Origin: Paraburkholderia phosphatilytica
GTDB taxonomy: Bacteria > Pseudomonadota > Gammaproteobacteria > Burkholderiales > Burkholderiaceae
Direction of reading: 5' to 3'
Assembly (NCBI RefSeq): GCF_003443895.1
Contig: NZ_QQOA01000027.1
Span: forward strand, 37,119 to 101,118
DNA: 64,000 nt
A program made the position numbers and the translations under genes. The notes beneath the pieces are model-generated. The model did no database searches. It had not been told where the DNA came from and was given only the letters and a program-made list of their open reading frames with translations. Shown here in pieces: positions 16,524 to 25,206 of the stretch (within the stretch, counting starts at the first letter, position 1; each line of letters begins with the position of its first letter).

Positions 16524-18197
16524 ATGTCGTACAACCGTCGTTCGAAAAACATCACGCAAGGCGTCGCGCGTTCGCCGAACCGTTCGATGTTCTATGCGCT
16601 CGGCTACGAGAAGCAGGACTTCGACAAGCCGATGATCGGCATCGCCAACGGCCACTCCACGATCACGCCGTGCAACTCGGGCCTGCAGCGCCTCTCCGAC
16701 GCGGCCGTCGCCGCCGTCAAGGGCGCCGACGCGAACCCGCAGATCTTCGGCACGCCGACCATTTCCGACGGCATGTCGATGGGCACCGAAGGCATGAAGT
16801 ACTCGCTCGTGTCGCGCGAAGTGATCGCCGACTGTATCGAGACCTGCGTGCAGGGCCAGTGGATGGACGGCGTCGTGGTGGTCGGCGGCTGCGACAAGAA
16901 CATGCCGGGCGGCATGATCGCGCTCGCGCGCCTGAACGTGCCGGGCATCTACGTGTACGGCGGCACCATCAAGCCGGGCAACTGGAAGGGTAAGGCGCTG
17001 ACCATCGTGTCGTCGTTCGAGGCGGTCGGCGAATTCACGGCCGGACGCATGTCCGAAGAAGATTTCGAAGGGGTCGAAAAGAACGCGTGCCCGACCTCGG
17101 GCTCGTGCGGTGGCATGTACACCGCGAACACGATGAGCTCGTCGTTCGAGGCGCTCGGCATGTCGCTGATGTACTCGTCGACGATGGCGAACCCGGACGA
17201 CGAAAAGGTCGATTCGGCCGCCGAATCGGCGCGCGTGCTGGTCGAAGCGGTGAAGAAGGACCTGAAGCCGCGCGACATCATCACGAAGAAGTCGATCGAG
17301 AACGCGGTGGCGCTGATCATGGCGACGGGCGGCTCGACCAACGCGGTGCTGCACTATCTTGCCATCGCGCACGCGGCGGAAATCGAGTGGACCATCGAAG
17401 ACTTCGAGCGCATGCGCAAGAAAGTGCCGGTGATCTGCGACCTGAAGCCGTCGGGCAAGTACGTCGCGACGGATCTGCACGCGGCCGGCGGCGTGCCGCA
17501 GGTGCTGAAGCTCCTGCTGGACGCGGGTCTTTTGCACGGCGACTGCATGACGATCACCGGCAAGACCATCGCCGAAGAACTGAAGGACGTGCCGGGCAAG
17601 CCGCGCGCGGACCAGGACGTGATCCACACGATCGACAACGCGCTCTACAGCGAAGGCCACCTCGCGATCCTGAAGGGCAACCTCGCGGTGGACGGCGCGG
17701 TCGCGAAGATCACCGGCCTGAAGAACCCGGTCATCACCGGCCCGGCCCGCGTGTTCGACGACGAGCAGAGTGCGATGGAAGCAATCCTCGCGGACAAGAT
17801 CAAGGCCGGCGACGTCGTCGTGCTGCGCTACCTCGGCCCGAAGGGCGGCCCCGGCATGCCGGAAATGCTCGCGCCGACCTCGGCGATCATCGGCAAGGGA
17901 CTCGGCGAATCGGTCGGCCTGATCACCGACGGCCGCTTCTCGGGCGGCACGTGGGGCATGGTGGTCGGCCACGTCGCGCCGGAAGCGTTCGAGGGCGGCA
18001 CGATCGCGCTCGTGCAGGAGGGCGACTCGATCACGATCGACGCGCACCAGTTGCTGCTGCAACTGAACGTCGACGACGCGGAACTGAAGCGCCGCCGCGA
18101 CGCGTGGCAGCAACCGAAGCCGCGCTACACGCGTGGCGTGCTGGCGAAGTTCGCCGCACTCGCGCAGCCGGCCAACAAGGGCGCGGTGACCGGCTGA
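16524..18197 (+). CDS. ilvD: Dihydroxy-acid dehydratase
   Basis: Fe-S enzyme of valine, leucine, isoleucine and pantothenate synthesis; it dehydrates 2,3-dihydroxy-3-methylvalerate and 2,3-dihydroxyisovalerate. The 557-aa product has the cluster-ligand cysteines in 'TPCNSGLQ', 'VGGCDKNMPGGMIA' and 'CPTSGSCGGMYTANTM', the phosphate-like loop 'MATGGSTNAVLHY', and C-terminal 'GPKGGPGMPEM' and 'TDGRFSGGTWG'. The start at 16524 ('MSYNRRSKNITQG') follows a GGAG at 16513-16516. A terminator lies downstream and a LysR gene is divergent upstream. Confidence 0.96.
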   Translation: MSYNRRSKNITQGVARSPNRSMFYALGYEKQDFDKPMIGIANGHSTITPCNSGLQRLSDAAVAAVKGADANPQIFGTPTISDGMSMGTEGMKYSLVSREVIADCIETCVQGQWMDGVVVVGGCDKNMPGGMIALARLNVPGIYVYGGTIKPGNWKGKALTIVSSFEAVGEFTAGRMSEEDFEGVEKNACPTSGSCGGMYTANTMSSSFEALGMSLMYSSTMANPDDEKVDSAAESARVLVEAVKKDLKPRDIITKKSIENAVALIMATGGSTNAVLHYLAIAHAAEIEWTIEDFERMRKKVPVICDLKPSGKYVATDLHAAGGVPQVLKLLLDAGLLHGDCMTITGKTIAEELKDVPGKPRADQDVIHTIDNALYSEGHLAILKGNLAVDGAVAKITGLKNPVITGPARVFDDEQSAMEAILADKIKAGDVVVLRYLGPKGGPGMPEMLAPTSAIIGKGLGESVGLITDGRFSGGTWGMVVGHVAPEAFEGGTIALVQEGDSITIDAHQLLLQLNVDDAELKRRRDAWQQPKPRYTRGVLAKFAALAQPANKGAVTG

Positions 18198-18266
18198 AGT
18201 CCGGGCACGATACGTGTGGGCGGCGCGACAGTTTCGTAGTCGACCGCACGCAGACGCGATGAAGAC

Positions 18267-18298
18267 AAAGGGGCACGCGGAAATTCGCGTGCCCCTTT
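18267..18298 (+). terminator. Terminator after ilvD
   Basis: Thirteen-bp perfect stem aaaggggcacgcg / cgcgtgccccttt around the 6-base loop gaaatt, followed by a short T-rich stretch. Confidence 0.8.
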
Positions 18299-18354
18299 GC
18301 TTCTATAATGCGTCGAGCACCTACAGCCGGGTGTCGCAACCGGCGGAGACCAGA

Positions 18355-18690
18355 ATGAAAACAAGGATGTACGGAGCATGGGCGCTCGCCTGCGCTCTCG
18401 CGCTAACGGCCGCCCCCAGCTTCGCGCAGACCACGCCCACAGGGCTCGCGCTGGCGCGCCAGGAAAACTGCACGAGCTGCCATGCGGTCAACCGTCCGCT
18501 GATGGGGCCGTCGCTGCAGGATGTGGCGGCGCGCTACGCATCGATGCCCGACGCGGCGAAATACCTCGCGCACAAGATCACGGAAGGCAGCTCGGGCGTC
18601 TGGGGCGTCGTGCCGATGCCCGCGAATACGCAGCTCACGCCCGACGAAGCGAACACGCTCGCGAAGTGGATCCTGACGCTCAACAGGTAG
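18355..18690 (+). CDS. c-type cytochrome (c551/c552-like)
   Basis: A 111-aa periplasmic mono-haem cytochrome. A signal peptide ends near 'SFAQ' (residue 25); the haem-binding CXXCH is 'CTSCH' (about residues 39-43), and the methionine in 'GVVPMPAN' is the likely sixth ligand, with a final helix 'EANTLAKWILTLN'. The arrangement matches class I cytochromes that shuttle electrons to terminal oxidases. It is preceded by the ilvD terminator and is probably monocistronic; the partner is unknown. The start at 18355 begins the signal peptide. Confidence 0.9.
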   Translation: MKTRMYGAWALACALALTAAPSFAQTTPTGLALARQENCTSCHAVNRPLMGPSLQDVAARYASMPDAAKYLAHKITEGSSGVWGVVPMPANTQLTPDEANTLAKWILTLNR

Positions 18691-18735
18691 CGTCTCGCCG
18701 GCCGTGACGGCTTGTGTTTGACAGGCGGCGCGGTA

Positions 18736-19407
18736 TTACGCGCCCTTCTCGCGCTGCGACAGTTCATCGCTGACGGCTTCGCGTACCCAGTCGGTCACCC
18801 GCGTTTCGAGTTCGAGCGCGACCTCGCGCGTGATCTGGCTCACGAGCCACGCGGTGTGGTCGTGCAGCGCTTCGCGGCAGCGCGCCTCGATCACCTCGCG
18901 TCCCTCGCCCGCCAGAAAGCCCTCGAAGCGGCCGCGCAGACGTTCGGCGATCAGGTCGGCGTCGAGCGCGTGGCTGGGGATGGAGGTGTCGCCGGAGGCC
19001 TCGGGTACTTCGGATGCCTCGGACGCTTCGGGAGCCGGCTGCACGCCAGGATGCGGCGGCTGGGCCTCGCTGATGATGTCGCCCAGCACCGGCGGCTCGT
19101 CGTGTTCGACCACCGGCGTGCCGGCTACGTGTTCGTGTTCGGGTTCGTGCTCGATCCGGTCGCTCAGGGTCGGCAGATCGAAGTCGTCATCGTCGCCGGC
19201 ATCGCCCGGCACGGATGGCCCGGCATCGGCGGCCGATGCGGGTTCTTGCCCGGCCGCGTGCCCAGTCTCATGTACGGATGACGGCTGCTTGTGTGCTTCG
19301 TCGTCGTGCCCTTGCGCCTGACGCGCATGGGAAGGATTGCCGGGTGTGACGATCTCGGAGAGAAGCGGAAACGGCGTATCGGAAGAATCGGTCACGTGGA
19401 ACTCCAT
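18736..19407 (-). CDS. DUF2486-type hypothetical protein
   Basis: A 223-aa protein with no catalytic motif. The N-terminus ('TPFPLLSEIVTPG') and a second short motif ('FDLPTLSDRIE') look like repeated short linear motifs, with a third, 'PPVLGDIISEA', downstream. Between them is a long disordered region rich in Asp, Glu, His and Ala, including an EASEASEVPEASG repeat. Residues about 150-223 are predicted helical. It resembles Burkholderiaceae proteins of DUF2486, which I recall next to holC. The start at 19407 gives the conserved 'MEFHVTDSSDTPFPLL'. It follows holC by 70 bp on the same strand. Function unknown. Confidence 0.72.
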   Translation of the reverse strand: MEFHVTDSSDTPFPLLSEIVTPGNPSHARQAQGHDDEAHKQPSSVHETGHAAGQEPASAADAGPSVPGDAGDDDDFDLPTLSDRIEHEPEHEHVAGTPVVEHDEPPVLGDIISEAQPPHPGVQPAPEASEASEVPEASGDTSIPSHALDADLIAERLRGRFEGFLAGEGREVIEARCREALHDHTAWLVSQITREVALELETRVTDWVREAVSDELSQREKGA

Positions 19408-19477
19408 TGACAGTCTGACTCGCCCGCCCGGCGCAGGTGGATGCGCGGCCGGCTTGATGCGGCCGCCGCGCGCAACC

Positions 19478-19894
19478 TTAACTGCCCTGCTTGTAGTTGT
19501 TGAGAGCATAACCGCGATCACGATAGAAGCGATAGCGGTCGCGGCCGGCGGCGAGTTCTTCGGGTGCGTTGCCAACCACTTCGAGCAGCCGCTCGAAGCG
19601 CGCGAACTGCGCGGGCACCGTCGCGCCCAGGTTGAGCAGCACCTGATGATGCGGCGCCGCATCGACGTCCGTGGTCAGCACGATGGGCGTGTCCGCCGCG
19701 AGCTTGCTGTCCGCCATGCAGTGCGGCACGAAGTCGAGCGGGGAAAAGGTCCAGAGCTGCTCGTCGAACGCGCGAAGCCGTGGCGGCTCCGCGAGCACGA
19801 CAAGCGGCTGGCCCGCCTGGTACGCCTTGCGCACGAGACGGCACGCGTAGAGCAGCGAATCGCCGACGTTCGTATGGAAGTCGATCCGCGTCAC
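19478..19894 (-). CDS. holC: DNA polymerase III subunit chi
   Basis: Clamp-loader accessory subunit; with psi it links the clamp loader to single-strand-binding protein. The 138-aa product has the chi fold's signatures 'RIDFHTNVGDSLLYACRLVR', 'LVVLAEPPRLRAFDEQLWTF', 'FVPHC' and 'TPIVLTTD', with a C-terminal 'YRFYRDRGYALNNY'. It follows pepA by 109 bp on the same strand, as in enterobacteria, where pepA-holC-valS is a conserved order. Confidence 0.93.
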   Translation of the reverse strand: MTRIDFHTNVGDSLLYACRLVRKAYQAGQPLVVLAEPPRLRAFDEQLWTFSPLDFVPHCMADSKLAADTPIVLTTDVDAAPHHQVLLNLGATVPAQFARFERLLEVVGNAPEELAAGRDRYRFYRDRGYALNNYKQGS

Positions 19895-20003
19895 GGCATG
19901 CCTCCTGCCAGACGTACAGCAAAACGAGCAGCAAAGCCCTGCGTGATGGGCTGCATGAAGGGCCGCTCAATTGGCTGCGAACGGGCCCGCAAACCGCCAG
20001 CCG

Positions 20004-21515
20004 TCATTGCGCCGCGCGGTCGATCAGGAACTGCGCGAGGAGCGGCACGGGGCGGCCCGTCGCGCCCTTGGCCGCGCCGCCCTTCCACGCGATGCCGGCG
20101 ATGTCCAGGTGCGCCCACGGGTAATCTTCGGTGAAGCGCGACAGGAAGCACGCCGCTGTCACGCTGCCCGCCGGCCGGCCGCCGATGTTCGCGAGATCCG
20201 CGAAATTCGACTTGAGCTGCTCCTGGTACTCTTCGTCGAGCGGCATGCGCCAGGTCGGGTCCGACGCTTCCTTCGATGCATCGAGCAGCTCGCCTGCCAG
20301 CGCGTCGTCTTTCGAGTAGAGCGCGCTGTTGTGATGGCCGAGCGCGATGATGCAGGCGCCCGTCAGCGTGGCGACGTCGATCACCGCGGCCGGTTTGAAG
20401 CGCTTCGCGTAGGTGAGCGCGTCGCACAGGATCAGGCGGCCTTCGGCGTCCGTGTTCAGGATTTCGATGGTGAGGCCGGACATGCTGGTGACGATGTCGC
20501 CCGGCTTCGTGGCCGTGGCAGACGGCATGTTCTCGACCGCCGGAATGACGCCGACGACGTTGATCTTCAGGCCCATCTCCGCAACTGCGCGCAGCGTGCC
20601 GAGCACCGAACCGGCGCCGCACATGTCGTACTTCATCTCGTCCATCGCCTCGCCCGGCTTGAGCGAGATGCCGCCGGTGTCGAACGTCACGCCCTTGCCG
20701 ACCAGCACGATGGGCGCGGCCTTCGCGGCGGCGCCCTGGTACTGCAGCACGATGAACTGCGCGGGCTCGACGGAGCCGGCCGTGACCGACAGGAACGAGC
20801 CCATCTTCAGCGCTTCGGCCTGCTTCTCGCCGAGCACCTCGACCTTCAGCTTCCAGTCTTTCGCGAGCTTCTTCGCGGTGTTCGCAAGATAGGTCGGCGT
20901 GCAGACGTTCGACGGCAGGTTGCCGAGGTCGCGCGTCAGGTCCATGCCGTTCGCGAGCGCGGCGCCCTGCTTCGCGGCGACCTTCGCGGCTTTCTCGTCC
21001 GCGGAATCCACCGAGAACACGATGCGCTTCAGCGCGCGCGGGGTCGTATCCGGCTTGCTCTTCAACTGCGTGAAGCGGTAGGTCTGTTCGCGCAGCGCGA
21101 GGATTGCGGTACGCACCGCCCAGTCAGCCGCGCGCTCCTGCACCGGCAGCTGCGCGAGCGTGAACGTAACCTGCACGATCTTCGTGCCGAGCAGCGCGCG
21201 CCATGCCGCGCGAACCGCTTCGCCATAGGCTTTCTGCGTGAAAGCATCCTGCTTGCCAAGCCCGACGAGCAGCACGCGCGATGCGCCGATGCCCTGCACT
21301 TCGTGCAGGAACGTCGTGGTGCCCGCCTTACCGTCCATGTCACCGGCCTTGATGACGCGCGTGAGCAGACCCTTGGTGGCTTCGTCGATTTCGAGCGCCG
21401 CGCCGGACAGCGTTTGCGACTCGAACACACCGATCACGATGCAATCGGATTTTCCGGTGAGGAACCCACTGGTCGAGCCTTTGCTCCAATCACAGGCTTT
21501 TATGCTAAAGTCCAT
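20004..21515 (-). CDS. pepA: Leucyl aminopeptidase (M17)
   Basis: Cytosolic dimetal aminopeptidase; in E. coli it is also a DNA-binding accessory factor. The 503-aa product has an N-terminal macro-like domain and a C-terminal catalytic domain with 'VGKGVTFDTGGISLKPG' (metal-binding Lys and Asp), 'MKYDMCGAGSVLGT', the M17 signature 'NTDAEGRLIL' and 'DVATLTGACIIALG'. It is divergent from lptF, with 147 bp between starts; this divergent pepA/lptFG arrangement is common in gammaproteobacteria and betaproteobacteria. Confidence 0.96.
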   Translation of the reverse strand: MDFSIKACDWSKGSTSGFLTGKSDCIVIGVFESQTLSGAALEIDEATKGLLTRVIKAGDMDGKAGTTTFLHEVQGIGASRVLLVGLGKQDAFTQKAYGEAVRAAWRALLGTKIVQVTFTLAQLPVQERAADWAVRTAILALREQTYRFTQLKSKPDTTPRALKRIVFSVDSADEKAAKVAAKQGAALANGMDLTRDLGNLPSNVCTPTYLANTAKKLAKDWKLKVEVLGEKQAEALKMGSFLSVTAGSVEPAQFIVLQYQGAAAKAAPIVLVGKGVTFDTGGISLKPGEAMDEMKYDMCGAGSVLGTLRAVAEMGLKINVVGVIPAVENMPSATATKPGDIVTSMSGLTIEILNTDAEGRLILCDALTYAKRFKPAAVIDVATLTGACIIALGHHNSALYSKDDALAGELLDASKEASDPTWRMPLDEEYQEQLKSNFADLANIGGRPAGSVTAACFLSRFTEDYPWAHLDIAGIAWKGGAAKGATGRPVPLLAQFLIDRAAQ

Positions 21516-21662
21516 CGCGCTTGTCCTCGGATAAAATCTGGGCTTAGGATGAAAGCCGCAATTATCCGCTATTTTTCCCGTGGTGGCTGCTAGATGGACG
21601 CAGATGCGCGGTGCAGACGATGCGCCCCGATGCGAACGCAGCCAGCCCTCTGTTCATCAACC

Positions 21663-22763
21663 ATGATCTTCGAACGTTCCCTCCAGCGCGAACTCGCGTT
21701 TACGGCCGGCGCCGTATTCATGGTTCTGCTGACGCTCGTGCTGACGACGATGATGATCCGGATCGTAGGCTTCGCCGCGTCCGGCGAAATCGATCCGCGC
21801 GACGTGCTCGTGCTGATCGGCCTCACCGTCATCGGCTACATCGCGATCATGCTGGTCGCCACGCTGTTCGTGTCGATCCTGTTCGTGCTCACGCGCTGGT
21901 ACAAAGATTCCGAAATGGTAGTGTGGCTCGCGTCGGGCGTGAGCCTCACGCGTTTCATCAAGCCGATCGCGCAGTTCGCCACGCCCATTCTGATCCTGAT
22001 CGCGTTCTTCGTGTTCGTCGGCTGGCCGTGGTCGAACCAGCAGAGCAAGCTGATCCGCGCGCGCTTCCAGCAGCGCGACGAAGTCTCGCTGCTCGCGCCG
22101 GGCCAGTTCCGCGAATCGCCGGTCACGCACCGGGTGTTCTTCATCGAGAAGATGTCGTCCGACCAGGGCCACGTCGAGAACGTGTTCGTGACGAGCACCG
22201 AAGGCGGCAAGGTCAGCGTGATCGTGTCGAAGAACGGCCACACCGAAACCACCAAGGACGGCGACCGCTTCGTCGTGCTGGAGAACGGCCGCCGCTACGA
22301 CGGCGAGCCGGGCAAGCCGGACTTCCGCATCATGGAGTTCGAGCGCTACGGCGTGAAGATCCAGAGCCAGCCCGTGGTGAGCCAGCCCACCACCACCGGC
22401 ACCCCCACGCTCGACCTGCTCCGCCATCCGAACAAGGACAACCTCGCCGAGTTCGCGTGGCGCGCGGGTTTGCCGCTGATCGGTTTCAACCTGATGCTGC
22501 TCGCCATTCCGCTCGCGCACCAGAATCCGCGGCGCGGCCGCACCACGAACCTCGTGATGGCGGTGCTGATCTACCTCACCTATTCGAACCTGCTGAACGT
22601 CGTGCAGTCGTGGATCGAACAGGGCAAGCTGTCGTTTCCGGTCGGCCTGCTCGGCCTGCACGTCATCGTGTTCGCGATCGTGCTCGTGATCTTCTGGCTG
22701 CGCGTGCGCAACCGGCCGCTCATTTCCCGCGCGATGTTCGCGCGCCGGCCGCAGGAGGCGTGA
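21663..22763 (+). CDS. lptF: LPS export ABC transporter permease LptF
   Basis: One of the two membrane subunits of the LptB2FG machine that extracts LPS from the inner membrane. The 366-aa product starts 'MIFERSLQRELAFTAG', has three N-terminal membrane helices to about residue 120, a periplasmic beta-jellyroll-like domain (about 130-260, with 'FFIEKMSSDQGHVENVFV'), and three C-terminal helices beginning 'EFAWRAGLPLIGFNLMLLAI'. The start at 21663 is chosen by alignment with the family; upstream frame is non-coding. It is 3 bp before lptG. Confidence 0.95.
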   Translation: MIFERSLQRELAFTAGAVFMVLLTLVLTTMMIRIVGFAASGEIDPRDVLVLIGLTVIGYIAIMLVATLFVSILFVLTRWYKDSEMVVWLASGVSLTRFIKPIAQFATPILILIAFFVFVGWPWSNQQSKLIRARFQQRDEVSLLAPGQFRESPVTHRVFFIEKMSSDQGHVENVFVTSTEGGKVSVIVSKNGHTETTKDGDRFVVLENGRRYDGEPGKPDFRIMEFERYGVKIQSQPVVSQPTTTGTPTLDLLRHPNKDNLAEFAWRAGLPLIGFNLMLLAIPLAHQNPRRGRTTNLVMAVLIYLTYSNLLNVVQSWIEQGKLSFPVGLLGLHVIVFAIVLVIFWLRVRNRPLISRAMFARRPQEA

Positions 22764-22766
22764 CCG

Positions 22767-23915
22767 ATGCGCATCTACGAACGCTATTTCGCGCGTCAGA
22801 TCTACCTGACCTTCATCTTCATCCTGTTCGCGTTTTCAGGGCTGTTCTTTTTCTTCGACCTGATCAACGAGCTAAACTCGGTCGGGCACGGCAACTACAA
22901 GTTCCAGTACGCGCTGCTGCGCGTCGCGCTGCAAACGCCGTCGCGCTTCTATGAAATCATTCCGGTCGCGGCGCTGATCAGCGCGATCTACGTGTTCGCG
23001 CAGATGGCCGCGAACTCCGAATACACGATCTTCCGCGTGTCGGGACTCGCGACGAACCAGGCGCTGCGTTCGCTGCTGAAGATCGGCATTCCACTCGTGC
23101 TGCTCACGTATCTGATCGGCGAAGTGATCGGGCCATACACGGACCAGCTGTCCGAGCGCGTGCGGCTGGAAGCGCTCGGCTCCGCGGTGTCGTCCGACTT
23201 CCAGTCGGGCGTGTGGGTGAAGGACACGCTCTCGCAGAGCGCGGACGGCGAGCAGGTCACGCGCTTCGTCAACGTCGGCGAACTCAAGCCCGACGCGACG
23301 ATCAGCAACGTGCGCATCTACGAGTTCGACTCGAAATTCCGCCTCGAGAACGTGCGGATCGCGAAGAGCGGCCACTACCAGCCGCCCGGCCACTGGCTGC
23401 TGACCGACGTGACCGACACGCAGCTGATCGACGTGCCGCCCGACCCCACGAAGCCGGCGGATGCGCTGAACCCGGTCTACCGCGCGAAGCAGATTACGCT
23501 GCCGCAATATTCGCTGCGCTCGGAACTGACACCGCAGATCCTGTCGGTGCTGCTGGTGACGCCGGACAACATGTCGATCTTCAACCTGTTCCGCTACATC
23601 CAGCACTTGACCGAGAACCATCAGGACGCGCAGCGCTACACGATCGCACTGTGGCGCAAGCTGCTGTATCCGTTCGCGGTACTCGTGATGCTGGTGCTGT
23701 CGCTGCCGTTCGCGTATCTACATACGCGCGCGGGCGTGGTCGGCGTGAAGGTGTTCGGCGGCATCATGCTCGGCATGAGCTTCCAGCTCTTCAACACGCT
23801 GTTCTCGCACATCGGCACGCTGAACACATGGCCCGCGCCGCTCACCGCAGCCACGCCGGGGCTGATCTACCTGGTGCTGGGACTCGTCGGCCTGAAATGG
23901 GTCGACCGGCACTAG
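22767..23915 (+). CDS. lptG: LPS export ABC transporter permease LptG
   Basis: Partner of LptF in LPS extraction. The 382-aa product starts 'MRIYERYFARQIYLTFIFIL', has an N-terminal helix pair, 'FYEIIPVAALISAIYVFAQM', a periplasmic domain (about 120-280), and C-terminal helices containing 'LWRKLLYPFAVLVMLVLSLP'. It lacks the usual Leu-rich spacer but matches the YjgP/YjgQ family throughout. It follows lptF by 3 bp. Confidence 0.95.
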   Translation: MRIYERYFARQIYLTFIFILFAFSGLFFFFDLINELNSVGHGNYKFQYALLRVALQTPSRFYEIIPVAALISAIYVFAQMAANSEYTIFRVSGLATNQALRSLLKIGIPLVLLTYLIGEVIGPYTDQLSERVRLEALGSAVSSDFQSGVWVKDTLSQSADGEQVTRFVNVGELKPDATISNVRIYEFDSKFRLENVRIAKSGHYQPPGHWLLTDVTDTQLIDVPPDPTKPADALNPVYRAKQITLPQYSLRSELTPQILSVLLVTPDNMSIFNLFRYIQHLTENHQDAQRYTIALWRKLLYPFAVLVMLVLSLPFAYLHTRAGVVGVKVFGGIMLGMSFQLFNTLFSHIGTLNTWPAPLTAATPGLIYLVLGLVGLKWVDRH

Positions 23916-23943
23916 CGACGCATCGCACTGAAGGAGCGCCACG

Positions 23944-24327
23944 ATGAGCACGCACGGAATCGTTCTGTTCGGGCATGGCGCGCGCGATATGCGCTGGGCC
24001 GAGCCGTTCGAGCGACTCGCGATCAAGCTGCGCGCCATGCAAGGCCCCGACGGTGGACCCGTATCGCTGGCGTTTCTCGAACTGATGACACCGGACCTTC
24101 CCACCGCCATTGCGCGGCATATCGCCCACGGTTGCCAGGCGGTGACGGTCGTGCCGGTGTTCTTCGGTCAGGGCGGTCATGTGCGGCGCGATCTGCCGGC
24201 GTTGATCGAGAAATGTCGCGCGGCGCATCCGGGCGTCGAGATCCGCTGCGCGACGGCCGTCGGCGAAGACGATGCGGTGCTCGACGCGGTGGCCGCGTAT
24301 TGTTTGCGGGAGAGCGGGCGGGAGTGA
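23944..24327 (+). CDS. cbiX: Sirohydrochlorin chelatase-like protein (short CbiX)
   Basis: Inserts Co2+ (CbiX) or Fe2+ (SirB) into sirohydrochlorin. At 127 aa it is a single-domain short form. Motifs: 'GIVLFGHGARD' with one metal-binding His and 'VVPVFFGQGGHVRRDLP' with the second. It follows lptG by 28 bp with a GGAG ribosome site (23932-23935) and is followed by a terminator. A siroheme role would suit the nearby cobA and sulfite reductase; a cobalt role would suit the cob genes. The sequence does not decide. Confidence 0.88.
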   Translation: MSTHGIVLFGHGARDMRWAEPFERLAIKLRAMQGPDGGPVSLAFLELMTPDLPTAIARHIAHGCQAVTVVPVFFGQGGHVRRDLPALIEKCRAAHPGVEIRCATAVGEDDAVLDAVAAYCLRESGRE

Positions 24328-24373
24328 GCGCGAAGGCATCAGGCGCTGGTTGTGCCCCGGTGAAAGACAACAA

Positions 24374-24401
24374 AAAAACGCGCCCCTCGAGGCGCGTTTT
24401 T
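24374..24401 (+). terminator. Terminator after cbiX
   Basis: Eleven-bp stem aaaaacgcgcc / ggcgcgttttt with loop cctcga and flanking A and T runs; it could act on both strands. Confidence 0.88.
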
Positions 24402-24500
24402 GTTTGCTGCGTCAGGCCTACCCTCCAGCGGTCCATCAAAGGTTTGCCTTGATGCAACACCTGAATTCTTATACGTTTCCGTTAACAAATTTTGTATGGA

Positions 24501-24508
24501 ATACGTAT
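24501..24508. promoter_or_regulatory. Palindrome ATACGTAT just before the phd antitoxin
   Basis: The 8-bp self-complementary ATACGTAT directly abuts the ATG at 24509, and a related TATACGT lies at 24470-24476, about 30 bp upstream. Antitoxins of this type usually bind palindromes over their own promoter, so this pair is a plausible but unproven operator. Confidence 0.4.
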
Positions 24509-24802
24509 ATGCCCTTTCGTGCTCAAGACGTCGTGCCCATCAGCGAAGCACGCTCGCGATTAACCGAATTAGCCGAGGACGTGGTCGCTGGTGCCGAGAA
24601 GGTATTGACAAAGAATGGTTCCGCGTACGTGGCGATCGTCGACGCCCGGAAGCTCGACTACTACCATGCGCTCGAATCGGAACACGGCCGGTTGGTAATG
24701 TTGAGCGATGCTGAGACCGGATTGACGGACGCGCTCGCCGACAGGGTGATGTCCGAAGAAGAATTCCGCAAATCGCTCCAACGCCCGAGCCCGCGCAAGT
24801 AA
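24509..24802 (+). CDS. Phd/YefM-family antitoxin
   Basis: A 97-aa antitoxin. The N-terminal DNA-binding fold is recognisable in 'VVPISEARSRLTELAEDVVA' and 'EKVLTKNGSAYVAIVDARKL'; the C-terminal part is charged and probably unfolded until it binds toxin. Its TAA overlaps the next ATG (TAATG at 24800-24804), the tight coupling typical of toxin-antitoxin operons. The start at 24509 is preferred; an in-frame ATG at 24452 would add 19 residues. Base composition is lower in GC than the flanks. The partner toxin is frameshifted. Confidence 0.85.
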   Translation: MPFRAQDVVPISEARSRLTELAEDVVAGAEKVLTKNGSAYVAIVDARKLDYYHALESEHGRLVMLSDAETGLTDALADRVMSEEEFRKSLQRPSPRK

Positions 24803-25181
24803 TGCAGATAGATTTCGCCCACACCTTCGGTGCACGGCTGCGCGTCCTCGAAGAATTCATGCTGGCTCAAGACCCCGCTTCCGCGCAGGCGAGAATCGAG
24901 GAGTTGCGGTGCGAAGTTCTCCGCCTGGTCGACCTCGTCAAGCTGCATCCCGAGATCGGTCGACCAGCGGGTATTCTCGCCGCCAGTTCTATTGAAGGCC
25001 AAAGACGTCTCGAGCGGGTGTTGCGGCTGGCGAACGATGCGGGATTGCCTGACTCCGCGAATATGTGTTGCGCGCTCACGTCGTGCTTTACGCACACTCA
25101 GATTCGGGGGCCTCGATGCTATCAGTGCGTCACCACCGAGAACTGGGATACGCGCCAGTTATGCTGACTGAGCGAGCATAG
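24802..25181 (+). pseudogene. ParE/RelE-type toxin, frameshifted
   Basis: The first 84 codons read as a RelE/ParE-superfamily toxin ('QIDFAHTFGARLRVLEEFML', 'VDLVKLHPEIGRPA', 'ANDAGLPD'). After GAC (25051-25053) the frame loses homology and continues to a stop at 25167. One base earlier, the other frame gives 'REYVLRAHVVLYAHSDSGAS' and then 'RHHRELGY', a typical ParE C-terminus, ending at TAG 25179-25181. One missing base near 25054, for example GACCTC shortened to GACTC, explains it. As written the product lacks the C-terminal strands that carry activity. Confidence 0.8.
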
Positions 25182-25206
25182 GGACGACGAAACCTTCGCT
25201 CATCAA

